Assembly (NCBI GenBank): GCA_947172415.1
Contig: OX359196.1
Coordinates: 7,459,901 to 7,523,900 of the forward strand
Direction: 5' to 3'
Source: Chondrosia reniformis
Taxonomy: Eukaryota > Porifera > Demospongiae > Chondrillida > Chondrillidae
DNA: 64,000 nt
A program made the translations under genes and the position numbers. The notes below the pieces were generated by a model. It was given only the letters and a program-made list of their open reading frames with translations. It made no database searches and was not told the DNA's origin. This document shows, in pieces, positions 55,201-64,000 of the stretch; the stretch's first letter is position 1; the number at the start of each line of letters is the position of its first letter.

Positions 55201-58200
55201 CATTTGACATGCTGCATGTACATGTATTTACATACGTGAATACATATTATTATATTCTGTAGCTCCTGACCAGTATCTCTGACCGGATGTGGGACGTGAA
55301 GGTGAGGGTTACATACTGTGTACACATAACAATGTAGTGGAGTGTGACAGTGAGGGTTAGCTAGTGGAGTGTGACAGTGAGGGTTAGCTAGTGGAGTGTG
55401 ACAGTGAGGGTTAGCTAGTGGAGTGTGACAGTGAGGGTTAGCTAGTGGAGTGTGACAGTGAGGGTTAGCTAGTGGAGTGTGATAGTGAGGGTTAGCTAGT
55501 GGAGCGTGACAGTGAGGGTTAGCTAGTGGAGTGTGACAGTGAGGGTTAGCTAGTGGAGCGTGACAGTGAGGGTTAGCTAGTGGAGTGTGACAGTGAGGGT
55601 TAGCTAGTGGAGTGTGACAGTGAGGGTTAGCTAGTGGAGCGTGACAGTGAGGGTTAGCTAGTGGAGTGTGACAGTGAGGGTTAGCTAGTGGAGTGTGACA
55701 GTGAGGGTTAGCTAGTGGAGTGTGACAGTGAGGGTTAGCTAGTGGAGTGTGACAGTGAGGGTTAGCTAGTGGAGTGTGACAGTGAGGGTTAGCTAGTGGA
55801 GTGTGACAGTGAGGGTTAGCTAGTGGTTGTACTTGCATACTGTACGTCCCTTCATAGTGGTCAGTCAGGGAGAAGGCAACAGTTAGTCTGGCAAGAATGT
55901 TTAAGATGCATTGTACTCAGTAAGTTGTGCACGTCACATGCGTACAAGTTCTCCCTTTCACATACGTATGTACATACTGTATTACATGTGTGTGTATGTA
56001 GGTATGAAGAAGATCTGATGTGGATTCCTAACAAAATATTACATTGCTATTTCAGAACTAACATTGAGGACAAGTAAGCCATTTTATACAGTACACATGT
56101 GCAATGTATCAATATAAAGGGGATTGTCCATTTAATCAGGCAGTTCTATAATGGTAATTGTGTTTCATCATACTACAGACACTTGATAGAGTTTTGCTTT
56201 TCAAAAATGGTTATTCCCGAGACCCTGTCAGTGGACGAGAGAATGGCACTAATGGTCAAACTGTACTCCAGTTTGGATGAGAACGCTAAAAGGTAACATA
56301 CATATTCCTATACCAACACTACGTACGTATGTTAGACAGAACTTTGCTACGTACATATTATATAAATTTTAAATGTATGTACGTACGTATACTTTCATCT
56401 TACCAGGGCATTCAAGGAAATGCTGAAATCTCAAGCAAGGTACGTGTGCTTCCTAGTCATCACATGTATACGTACATATCTCAAGTATGTTACTATAGGT
56501 CTGCTTATTCTCTTCAATAGGTTACAAGAACACTTGCGCAATCTCATGGTAGGCTTGCATAATCTCACAACCACCCAACACTCCCACTAACATTGTGTTA
56601 TCAAGAATAATGAATGAAGGTGTTTCATTGCTAAAAGGTACATTATAGCTTCATTTCCTCTCTCTCTCCACCATAGGAATCAGACAAAATTGATGAAAGC
56701 AGTAATGATGTTGAGACACTAAAGAGTAAACAATTTGTGTACCTATTATGTTGTGTAAACAATTTGTGTACCTATTATGTTGTGTGGAGTGTGTGTGTGT
56801 GACGTCTCTCATCTCACCTTTCTTAGGATCTGTTTTAAAATTTGATGAAGTTTTGAAAGATTTTAAGACACTCATAAGCACTGATAGAGACTCTGCATTC
56901 AGAGATTGGCTGCAAGTAATTGTCAGTTTTGAATCCTCTTGCCAGCAAATATCTCAAGCAAAGGTGAGTATAATATCTGTGTCAGGCCTGACATTTCATC
57001 TCCTTGGTAACAATTGTAGCAAGCAATGTTGGACAATGTAGCAAGTCAAAAGCTGTTCCATACTGTACTAGAGGCCCTGTTAACACGGTGCAATGCAGTC
57101 ATGATAGATACTGACTGTTTGAAAAGCATTTTAAAACTGGTTAGCAATGTCTTGGAAGCAGAGGAAACTGAAGAATCTGAGATACCTGAACTACACCTTT
57201 TAGAAGTGAGCGGTTGCGTATACCAGTAGCTGTACCTACTTGTGTCATTTAAGAGCTACGTACGTAAGTACATACTGTTTGTTGTCTACTGTACTAGTGT
57301 ATTGCAGTGTCATTCCCAAAGCGATTCTTTGATAAAGACATAATTGGTGGATTAATTGAAGTTCTCTCATCTTTATCTGATAGTTCAGCAGGTATGTTTG
57401 TGCTAATTATTCCCAACCATGTACATACGTACATACGTATGCTCCAAGTGATAGTACTGTACTGTATGTCACTTTATTTTGATGGATTAGGGATTGTTCT
57501 GTATAGAATACTAGTTCACATTCTTGACCCAAAATGGGCAGATGATAGAAGATTGGAAAAGCACTTAAGGTACACATACTGTACATGTGTGAATTTATGT
57601 ACATTTTTAATCCAATGTCCTGTGTATTGAAGAGATTTGCAGTTTTAGTTTTTAGGATATTGTTATAAATTGTCTTCTAGTTAAATGTCTCTATCCGTTG
57701 AAGTACCCTCATAGTGTGCTGAATAACATGTTGCCAATCTTCTCCAATCATATTCATGCTGCAGTTCCCTTACAGACCAGGCAATGCATCACGCTCTGAC
57801 CGGAAGTGTTGGGGTTGCTAAGGAGGCCATCAGGTGTCTCACCAAGATGATCTGGGAACCACAGACCATCCAAAAACTCTTTGAGGTTTGCTATTTATAC
57901 ATGTAATACTTATATGCGTACCATACATCTCTGCATATTAATTCTGTACTGGATATTGTGACACTGAGACATGTATAATAGAATGTACCAAACAATGACC
58001 GACCGCTTTGTTACCGTCACTTGTTTTCTGCTAGACCTTAATCTCACAGTTGGAGAAGGACAATCCACAGCTTCCGACTGTGCTCACCGTGTTGAAGGAG
58101 ATTGCGGTCAGCAAGGCCTCTCTCTTTGATACTGAGGTCGATGCCATCATCAAGGACTTTGCAGTGAAGCAAATTTTAAGAAATGACGACTCAGTAAGTT

Positions 58201-61200
58201 GATCTGTTACACGCATGAATCAGACATAGTGTCACATTAATCTCCAATTTTAGCCAAATGTTGGATTGTATTGTGTGCGTACATACGTATATACCCTTGT
58301 ATATATTTACGTACGTAATGTGCATACAGTATATATACATTTTCAACAGGTAACTAAGGCCAGATCAAAGGGCAAATCACAGAGTTGGTGTGACAAGGAG
58401 GAACTGGTCCCTCTGGTCAGAGCAAAGGTACAGCACGTCTAGAACATGCAGCCTAGTATGATGACTATCTGTTATTCATATCTGTTATTTTGGAATCTCA
58501 CGTTACCAGCTACTGTGCATCAAGCTTCTGGTCTCCTGGTTGAAGGGTCAGGATTCCATTTCAAAAGAAAGGCTGGATTGCGTCCTCACCATTTTCCATG
58601 GTTTACTAGTTAGAAATGGTGACTTGAATCTTTCAGGAAGATTAAGGTTGGTACAGATATCCTTGGAGCTCTGCACCGTGTTATGAGTGTGTCTACTGTT
58701 GTGACAGTATTTCTTTTCACACTTAGTCCAGCAGCTATGGCTAATTTACGATTGGCTACTGCCAAAGGTTATCTCAAACTTGTCAAAGAAAAGAAATCAG
58801 TTAACTTGTCCTTTTCAGGGTACTGTCAACTTGCACTTGTAGCTCAGGTAGGCCATCCTTTCGTTTACATACGTATATACGCACTTGCGGATAATGATAG
58901 TGTCAACCATTACAGGATGCGTGTGATGAGGTCAGGAGGAGGTTCTTGCAGAAACTGCAGAAGGGACTCATTTCCTGTCAGTTACCAATATCTTTTATGG
59001 CCATTCTGTGTTTGTACGGAGACGATAGTGACAGAACTTTGAGAAACCTTGTGAGTAAATATGTGTACATTTCATATAGCTTTATTTGACAGTATATACG
59101 TACATATATGTATGGTTGGTAATACGTACGTATTTCTAAATTAATAGGCAAAGAAGTACATGCAGGCTAACATTGAAAAGAGACATAAACTTGTCCACTC
59201 AGTGGCCTCATCAAAGAGTGTGTTAAACTTAGTCTAGTTTGCCTATAATTGAATGTTTCTCTCTCTTTCTGTCTCTGTGTGTGTCACTGTGTATGCGTGT
59301 GTGTGTCACTGTGTATGTGTGTGTGTGTGTCACTGTGTATGCGTATGTGTGTCACTGTGTGTGCGTGTGTGTGTCACTGTGTGTATGCGTGTGTGTGTCA
59401 CTGTGTATGCGTGTGTGTCATTGTGTATGCGTGTGTGTGCTTGTGTGTGTCACTGTGTGTATGCGTGTGTGTGTCACTGTGTATGTGTGTGTGTGTGTCA
59501 CTGTGTATGCGTATGTGTGTCACTGTGTGTGCGTGTGTGTGTCACTGTGTGTATGCGTGTGTGTGTCACTGTGTATGCGTGTGTGTGTCATTGTGTATGC
59601 GTGTGTGTGTCACTGTGTATGCATATGTGTGTCTCTGTGTGTGCTTGTGTGTGTCACTGTGTGTATGCGTGTGTGTGTCACTGTGTATGCATGTGTGTGT
59701 CTCTGTGTGGGCACACTACACACACTTTGCTGATTTAATGTATGTAGGTAAACTGCAGTTGCTCCAACCAGAGTACTGTCTTCCGTATGCAATCTACCTA
59801 CTTGCCCATCATCCTAATTTGTCACGACTTGACTTTGTATCACTGGACACTATCAAAGAGTAAGTTCCAATTATGTAGACAGTTGCTGTTTTGTTATGAA
59901 ATAAATGGGTTGGACTGAAGGCTGGCCGCCGTTAATAAGTAACATCAATCTTGAACCAACCCAGGTCACATGACACCAGCCTGGGTCACATGACACCAAC
60001 CCAGGTCACATGATACCAACCCAGGTCACATGACACCAGCCTGGGTCACATGACACCAACCCAGGTCACATGACACCAGCCTGGGTCACATGATACCAGC
60101 CCATATCCCATATTGGCTGTGAGTGTTTCTTTATAATTTCAGGTACTTGTGTGTGCTACTGGAGCCGATGCTGAAGGATGGAGAGTGCCATGGTTTGCTC
60201 TATAGTCTGTTGACAAGCATAAAGCAGAGCGTGGATGCCCTGGAACCAGATAATCAGGAGAGCAACAAGGTACCCATCTTAGCCAAAACTTCAAGCACTT
60301 GGACAATTCCCATGGCTCCCTCCTTCAAATGTAACCACAGTGAAATTTGTTTCTTATTTAGAGAATTTATGCTGTTTGTGATATAGCACAGCTAATACTC
60401 TCTAGCAAGGTAAGTAGAACCCAAGTTATGATGCAATAGGTACGTTGGATGTTGCAATGTTGTTATCTAACACAGTCTTCCAGTGCCAAAGCCTCTAAAC
60501 AACAAGAACCAGTTCACTTACCAGTGAGCCTGTTTAATTCAAAAATAAAGGTACATTGCACCTCCTAATTCATCTCTCCAATAAAGTACTGTAGCTCTCT
60601 CTTCAAATGTCATGACCTTGTCACCTCCTAAGTGATGTAGCATGTGGCTTCCTTGGTATACGTATGTATCTCTCTGTGTAGAGTTCGTATCATGTGACTG
60701 ATGTATTTTTACCACCGGAATATGTAGCTAATATGCAAAAGGTTGGCTGGATTCTTGTACATAATTCTGTGTGCATTTCATTTAGTTTTGAGTGTTTGCA
60801 TAGTCTCTGAGGAGCACTCCGGTAGCTCGAGCCTTTGGATCTCCCCAGAAGCAGCAAGCCAGCAGAGCTGATGAACAGAGTAGACCGACCAGCAAGTCTC
60901 CAAAGGCCAAAAGAGTGAAGGAGGAAGAATCAGAAAGTACAGATGGGCTATCAACTTCACTGGAAGAGTCACCACTATCAAGGTACATATGGTAGACTCC
61001 AATAACTGTTTCATCAAGTACTACATATGTACATAGGCCTGTTGCCATGGTACCATTCCTGTCGTCCCTCATCTGCTTGTAGGTTCACAAAGACAAGACA
61101 GAAGAAGGTATCACAAAAGAAGCTTCAGCTTAGTGTCATAAGTGAGGCTAGTGAAGGGATGTCAACAAATCAAAGTAGAACAGACCATGAGGAATATCTA

Positions 61201-62430
61201 GACAGCAGTGTAGAAACAGTACAAGTTGTGAGGTTGGCCCCTTTGCACTATGCATCTGCTTTGTCTGTCCTGTGGTATTACACAATCTGCTGTGTCTGTC
61301 CTGTGGTATTACACAATCTGCTGTGTCTGTCCTGTGGTGTTACACAATCTGCTGTGTCTGTCCTGTGGTATTACACAATCTGCTGTGTCTGTCCTGTGGT
61401 ATTACACAATCTGCTGTGTCTGTCCTGTGGTATTACACAATCTGCTGTGTCTGTCCTGTGGTGTTACACAATCTGCTGTGTCTGTCCTGTGGTGTTACAC
61501 AATCTGCTGTGTCTGTCCTGTGGTATTACACAATCTGCTGTGTCTGTCCTTTGGTGTTACACAATCTGCTGTGTCTGTCCTGTGGTATTACACAATCTGC
61601 TGTGTCTGTCCTGTGATATTACGCAATCTGCTGTGTCCTCTATTCTCTGGTCTGTATACATAGTTCTACAAAGAGAGAGAAAGAGAAGAAGGCAGCAAGT
61701 AGCTCAACTAAGAAGACATCTGCTAGAAAGGCGAGACAGTCAAAGAGTCCATCCAAGACACCTGGGAGAAAGAAACCTCCCATTCCAAGGTAAAATATCT
61801 CTACCTTTGTGCGTACTATATATGTTTGTGTTAATGTGGGGCAGAGTGCTCTGTGCATGGTGATGCATTAAGTGTCACACACACACATGTATACAATGAC
61901 TCGTGCTCGTGGTACTTATCTCCAATTGTGTCATATTCAGTACTGAGACGCACTCGGACTTGGAGGAAGATGAGAACGATGCTGAAACTGTTGTACCTCC
62001 AAAGTACGTATGTATTGTCTTATGAACTGTTTTTCTGTAACTATTCTTATATGTACGTACATATATGTTGGTTAGAGGGTTTATCAGTTAATAATTGTGA
62101 AATTTTCCTACTAGAAAATCAAAGAAAGTAGCCGCTTCAAAGAAGAAGGCTACCCCAAAGTTAGTGTATAAGTAAATATGTATATCTGTAAGTATCCTAA
62201 TTTATTGAGACTCAGCAACAAATAAAATGAGAAGGGAAGGGATAATTATAGAATAAGCCACCATTTGTTGATGTCTGTAGAAAAAGTGATTTGAAGCAAC
62301 AAAAGAGGTCTCCTAGCAACCGAGCTTCAGAAACTGTTAGTTCTGAGACTAAACTTAATATGTGTCGTACTGCAATCATTGTTTGATTTTCTTTTTGCAG
62401 GTTAAAAGGAGAGTTAGAAAGAAATTGTAA
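52259..62430 (+). CDS. PDS5: sister chromatid cohesion protein PDS5
   Basis: About 40 exons, roughly 1,304 aa (human PDS5A 1,337). First exon 52259-52351, second 52716-52916, last 62401-62430; most introns are 50-400 bp, and all phases join. PDS5 is a HEAT-repeat protein that binds cohesin with WAPL, sororin and acetyltransferases, controlling cohesin release and loop size. Family landmarks: KEISLKLGKDELLRRLK, VYAPEAPYEMEDL, FEDIDYHLRIEMIRQSKD, WSVREKATVSLARMFKMHC, IPNKILHCYFRTNIED, SSLDENAKRAFKEMLKSQ, LLCIKLLVSWLKGQ, YCLPYAIYLLAHHPNLSRLD and RIYAVCDIAQLILSSK. The C-terminus (60804 onward) is Lys/Ser/Pro-rich with an acidic block and ends KRRVRKKL, as in metazoan PDS5 tails. Exon 57491-57569 is joined directly to 57765-57885; an open stretch between them is unexplained. 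One gene here, no A/B pair seen. Confidence 0.93.
53923..54287 (+). repeat. 19-20-bp minisatellite made of a 5' splice site
   Basis: About 18 units of the type AGACAG|GTAATCCCATAGAT, beginning exactly at the end of PDS5 exon 6 (53932). Most units keep CAG|GTAA or CAG|GTAT, so the intron starts with a ladder of potential donors. Confidence 0.92.
55315..55827. repeat. 27-bp minisatellite in PDS5 intron 11
   Basis: About 18 copies of GTGAGGGTTAGCTAGTGGAG plus TGTGACA. The first ten bases resemble the real donor GTGAGGGTTACA at 55302 just upstream. A 242-codon minus frame across it is only the repeat. Confidence 0.93.
56728..56784. repeat. 28-bp dimer in PDS5 intron 17
   Basis: AAACAATTTGTGTACCTATT and following bases occur twice directly after the exon 17 donor. 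Confidence 0.8.
59272..59712. repeat. TG-rich minisatellite in PDS5 intron 29
   Basis: Irregular GTGTGTCACTGTGTATGCGT units. A block of about 180 bp seems duplicated (59300-59460 and 59480-59640). All three plus frames are open and Cys/Val-rich, which is an artefact of the repeat. Confidence 0.9.
59955..60110. repeat. 20-bp minisatellite in PDS5 intron 30
   Basis: About eight copies of CCAACCCAGGTCACATGACA alternating with CCAGCCTGGGTCACATGACA. Confidence 0.92.
61255..61640. repeat. 31-bp minisatellite in PDS5 intron 36
   Basis: About twelve copies of CTGTGGTATTACACAATCTG plus CTGTGTCTGTC. All three frames are open; the long frame at 61027-61863 is not a gene. Confidence 0.93.
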
Positions 62431-62665
62431 TATTTGTATTTCTCAACATTTTAAATGGCACGTGAAATGATGCTTGTGTTTTTAGCACTACAGGTTTATT
62501 CTTATCTCACTGCTCATATTTCTGTACACGAGTAAGAACAGTATGTAAATATAGAGATGTATTGCACAAGTTTAACTAGTGCGAAGAACCCTTAGGCAAA
62601 TCAAGATTGCGCAATATTGTCCTTATATTGCCAAATCTTAACCCTTTTTTGAATGCATTATTGAC
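62431..62665. other. intergenic, PDS5 / GNAT
   Basis: 235 bp holding the PDS5 3' end and the GNAT promoter. No specific motif named. Confidence 0.4.
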
Positions 62666-63211
62666 ATGTCCGAAAGGAAATTTCAAGGAGAAACGTCTTT
62701 AACTGGACTATGTTCAGTTCGCTTAGCTAGGGAAGAAGATATTTATTCAATATATTCAATTCACACGCGTTCCATTCGCCAGCTCTGCCTTACGCACTAT
62801 AAAGAAGACGAAATTGAAGATTGGGCTGGTCGGCAGGAACCTGGAAAATATATCCACTTTATTAATCAGGGCTCCATTTACGTTGCAGAGAAGTCAAGTG
62901 AAGTCGTAGGGTTTGGACATTTAGAGAATGATTTGCAAAGCGAAGTGAAAGGTCTATACGTATCTCCAGAGTATGCAGGAACTGGAATTGGAAGCTCATT
63001 GCTGAAGCGAATGGAGAGCGATGCTCGTATCAAGGGAGCACTGGAATTAGTAGTCAAGTCTACATTAAATGCACAGAGCTTTTACGAAGGGCAAGGCTTT
63101 GTGCCGGTTCTAGAGCAATCAGTGCACGTGGTAGGAGATCACGAGCTAGCTTGTGTACGACTTAGGAAGGCCATCTCATCGCACCAGAATGGCGGAACAA
63201 ATGACCACTAA
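62666..63211 (+). CDS. GNAT-family N-acetyltransferase, intronless
   Basis: A single open exon of 181 codons. It has the GNAT fold pattern: RLAREEDIYSIYSIHTRSIR (N-terminal strand and helix), acidic helix with HYKEDEIEDWAGRQEPGKY, VVGFGHLE, then motif A with VKGLYVSPEYAGTGIGSSLL, the acetyl-CoA pyrophosphate loop, and a C-terminal SFYEGQGF. The order IRQLCLTHY...EIEDWA resembles bacterial YafP-type GNATs. The usual Q/R at the start of the loop motif is replaced (YAGTGIG). The substrate is unknown; soluble. It is the only intronless protein gene here, which with the bacterial look raises horizontal transfer or retroposition. Convergent with SLC30A9. Confidence 0.88.
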   Translation: MSERKFQGETSLTGLCSVRLAREEDIYSIYSIHTRSIRQLCLTHYKEDEIEDWAGRQEPGKYIHFINQGSIYVAEKSSEVVGFGHLENDLQSEVKGLYVSPEYAGTGIGSSLLKRMESDARIKGALELVVKSTLNAQSFYEGQGFVPVLEQSVHVVGDHELACVRLRKAISSHQNGGTNDH

Positions 63212-63629
63212 GCCCCTTGACGTGACCTTTTTATCTGGGTTAGCCCGGGGGGTCCTTGCAAAGACTGTTTATCTTTGGCATTCATTCAATCAATTTGAAC
63301 TAGTGCAAAGCAGCATCTCTACAGAGCAATCACTTAATAAGGAAGATATGCCAAGTTTTCCTTTTGATCTCACGTGGTTTGTATACAAATATAGTGAAAG
63401 TGATGTTTACAAACTGAAACTGCAATCATATATACATAGATACACAAATATTAACAATCCACTCAATGATATTTCATGAATCAAGTGGTTTTCATTTTCA
63501 GTTATTTACAATACCAATTGAAATAAAAACAGGTACGTATATAGTCTTTCTATTTAAAAATCTTGAAAAGCTGTAAATCAAAACATATATATCTATGGAC
63601 ATGATACAAGAAGTTTGTGAGCACTCCTG
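63212..63629. other. convergent intergenic gap
   Basis: 3' flanks of GNAT and SLC30A9. A frame overlapping the GNAT end (63153-63479) is AT-rich with no motif. Confidence 0.45.
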
Positions 63630-63862
63630 TCAAATGATCTCTAAATCAACGTGTCTAATTTCTGGTGAATGGTTCTGTAAAGGAACAATTTTGTAAGGTT
63701 CATCATGTCATTTGACATGTGTACCTAGTAACTACTGTAGATGAGTACCTTAATTTTTAGTTCAACTCTATCAATTTCCTTTCCAAGGCAATCGACCACC
63801 CTTTCACCATACTCAAGAAGAAAATGATTTAATTCTTCATTTGAGGCAAACTCATTAATGTC
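63630..63862 (-). CDS. SLC30A9: SLC30A9 (ZnT9) C-terminus, last two exons
   Basis: Exons 63862-63749 and 63674-63630 on the minus strand, both phase 0. They read EELNHFLLEYGERVVDCLGK, EIDRVELKIK, then NHSPEIRHVDLEII and stop. The ending PEIRHVDLEI matches the conserved PEVRHVDLEIL end of SLC30A9 with the preceding EYGE.VVD.LG.E.DR helix. SLC30A9 is a mitochondrial-linked cation-diffusion-facilitator zinc exporter. The rest of the gene lies beyond the window; 63863-64000 appears to be intron. Confidence 0.8.
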
Positions 63863-64000
63863 CTATGAATAATTGTGATATACGGTAGGCGGCTTTTTTT
63901 GACATCTACTGTAGCTCAAATTGGCCTGAGCTACCTCTCTAACATGTACAAGGATTCACAGAAGATCAAGATAAAGAAAAAGACAAAGACTCCCAGGATC

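Noticed and set aside
55110-55838. 242-codon minus frame ANPHCHTPL repeat
   Set aside because: Translation of the 27-bp intronic minisatellite.
59239-59863. Cys/Val-rich frames in all three phases
   Set aside because: Translation of TG-rich repeat in PDS5 intron 29.
61027-61863. 278-codon plus frame
   Set aside because: Mix of real PDS5 exons 36 and 37 read partly out of frame and the 31-bp repeat between them.
63930-64000. Hydrophobic minus block as a further SLC30A9 exon
   Set aside because: It does not match the sequence expected just upstream of the C-terminal helix; probably intron.

Overview
This window is animal nuclear DNA: AT-rich, with spliced protein genes, GT-AG (and two GC-AG) introns, a paired-class homeobox gene and an Ig/FN3 receptor. 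The homeobox and the Ig/FN3 receptor with an ITAM-like tail indicate Metazoa. Very tight gene packing, short introns and several diverged actins suggest an early-branching lineage; a demosponge is my best guess (inference, not proven).

Layout. 1-3.24 kb: 63-bp satellite with a 441-bp higher-order period. 3.7-6.6 kb (-): six-exon type I Ig/FN3 membrane receptor with a tyrosine-rich tail, one intron holding a foldback MITE. 6.9-8.9 kb (+): tandem pair of short-chain dehydrogenase genes. 9.3-20.1 kb (-): FIP1L1 (polyadenylation factor), 14 exons, its introns full of minisatellites. 20.2-23.4 kb (+): TXNDC15-like membrane thioredoxin, divergent from FIP1L1. 24.0-25.0 kb (-): paired-like homeobox gene, followed by about 5.9 kb without recognisable genes. 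30.8-36.0 kb (-): AAMP (WD40, 11 exons), divergent from GLRX5 (36.1-38.9 kb, +), then GNPDA (39.0-40.5 kb, +). 40.6-47.7 kb (-): four diverged two-exon actin genes, the last three in a 1,761-bp tandem arrangement. 47.9-52.1 kb (+): METAP1. 52.3-62.4 kb (+): PDS5 cohesin regulator, about 40 exons. 62.7-63.2 kb (+): intronless GNAT acetyltransferase. 63.6 kb to the end (-): the last two exons of SLC30A9.

Most conserved genes are housekeeping (mRNA 3' processing, Fe-S assembly, amino-sugar metabolism, N-terminal Met removal, cohesion). They sit 40-240 bp apart, often head to head. I rebuilt gene models by hand from splice signals and reading phase. Total lengths agree with the families: FIP1L1 590 aa, AAMP 386, GLRX5 140, GNPDA 268, METAP1 371, PDS5 about 1,304.

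The most striking points are the Ig/FN3 receptor whose tail carries an ITAM-spaced tyrosine pair and whose tail-splicing donor overlaps an in-frame stop; minisatellites built from copies of functional splice sites (PDS5 intron 6, METAP1 intron 4); head-to-head gene pairs with 40 and 61 bp between start codons; and a very recent actin duplication with breakpoints inside coding exons.
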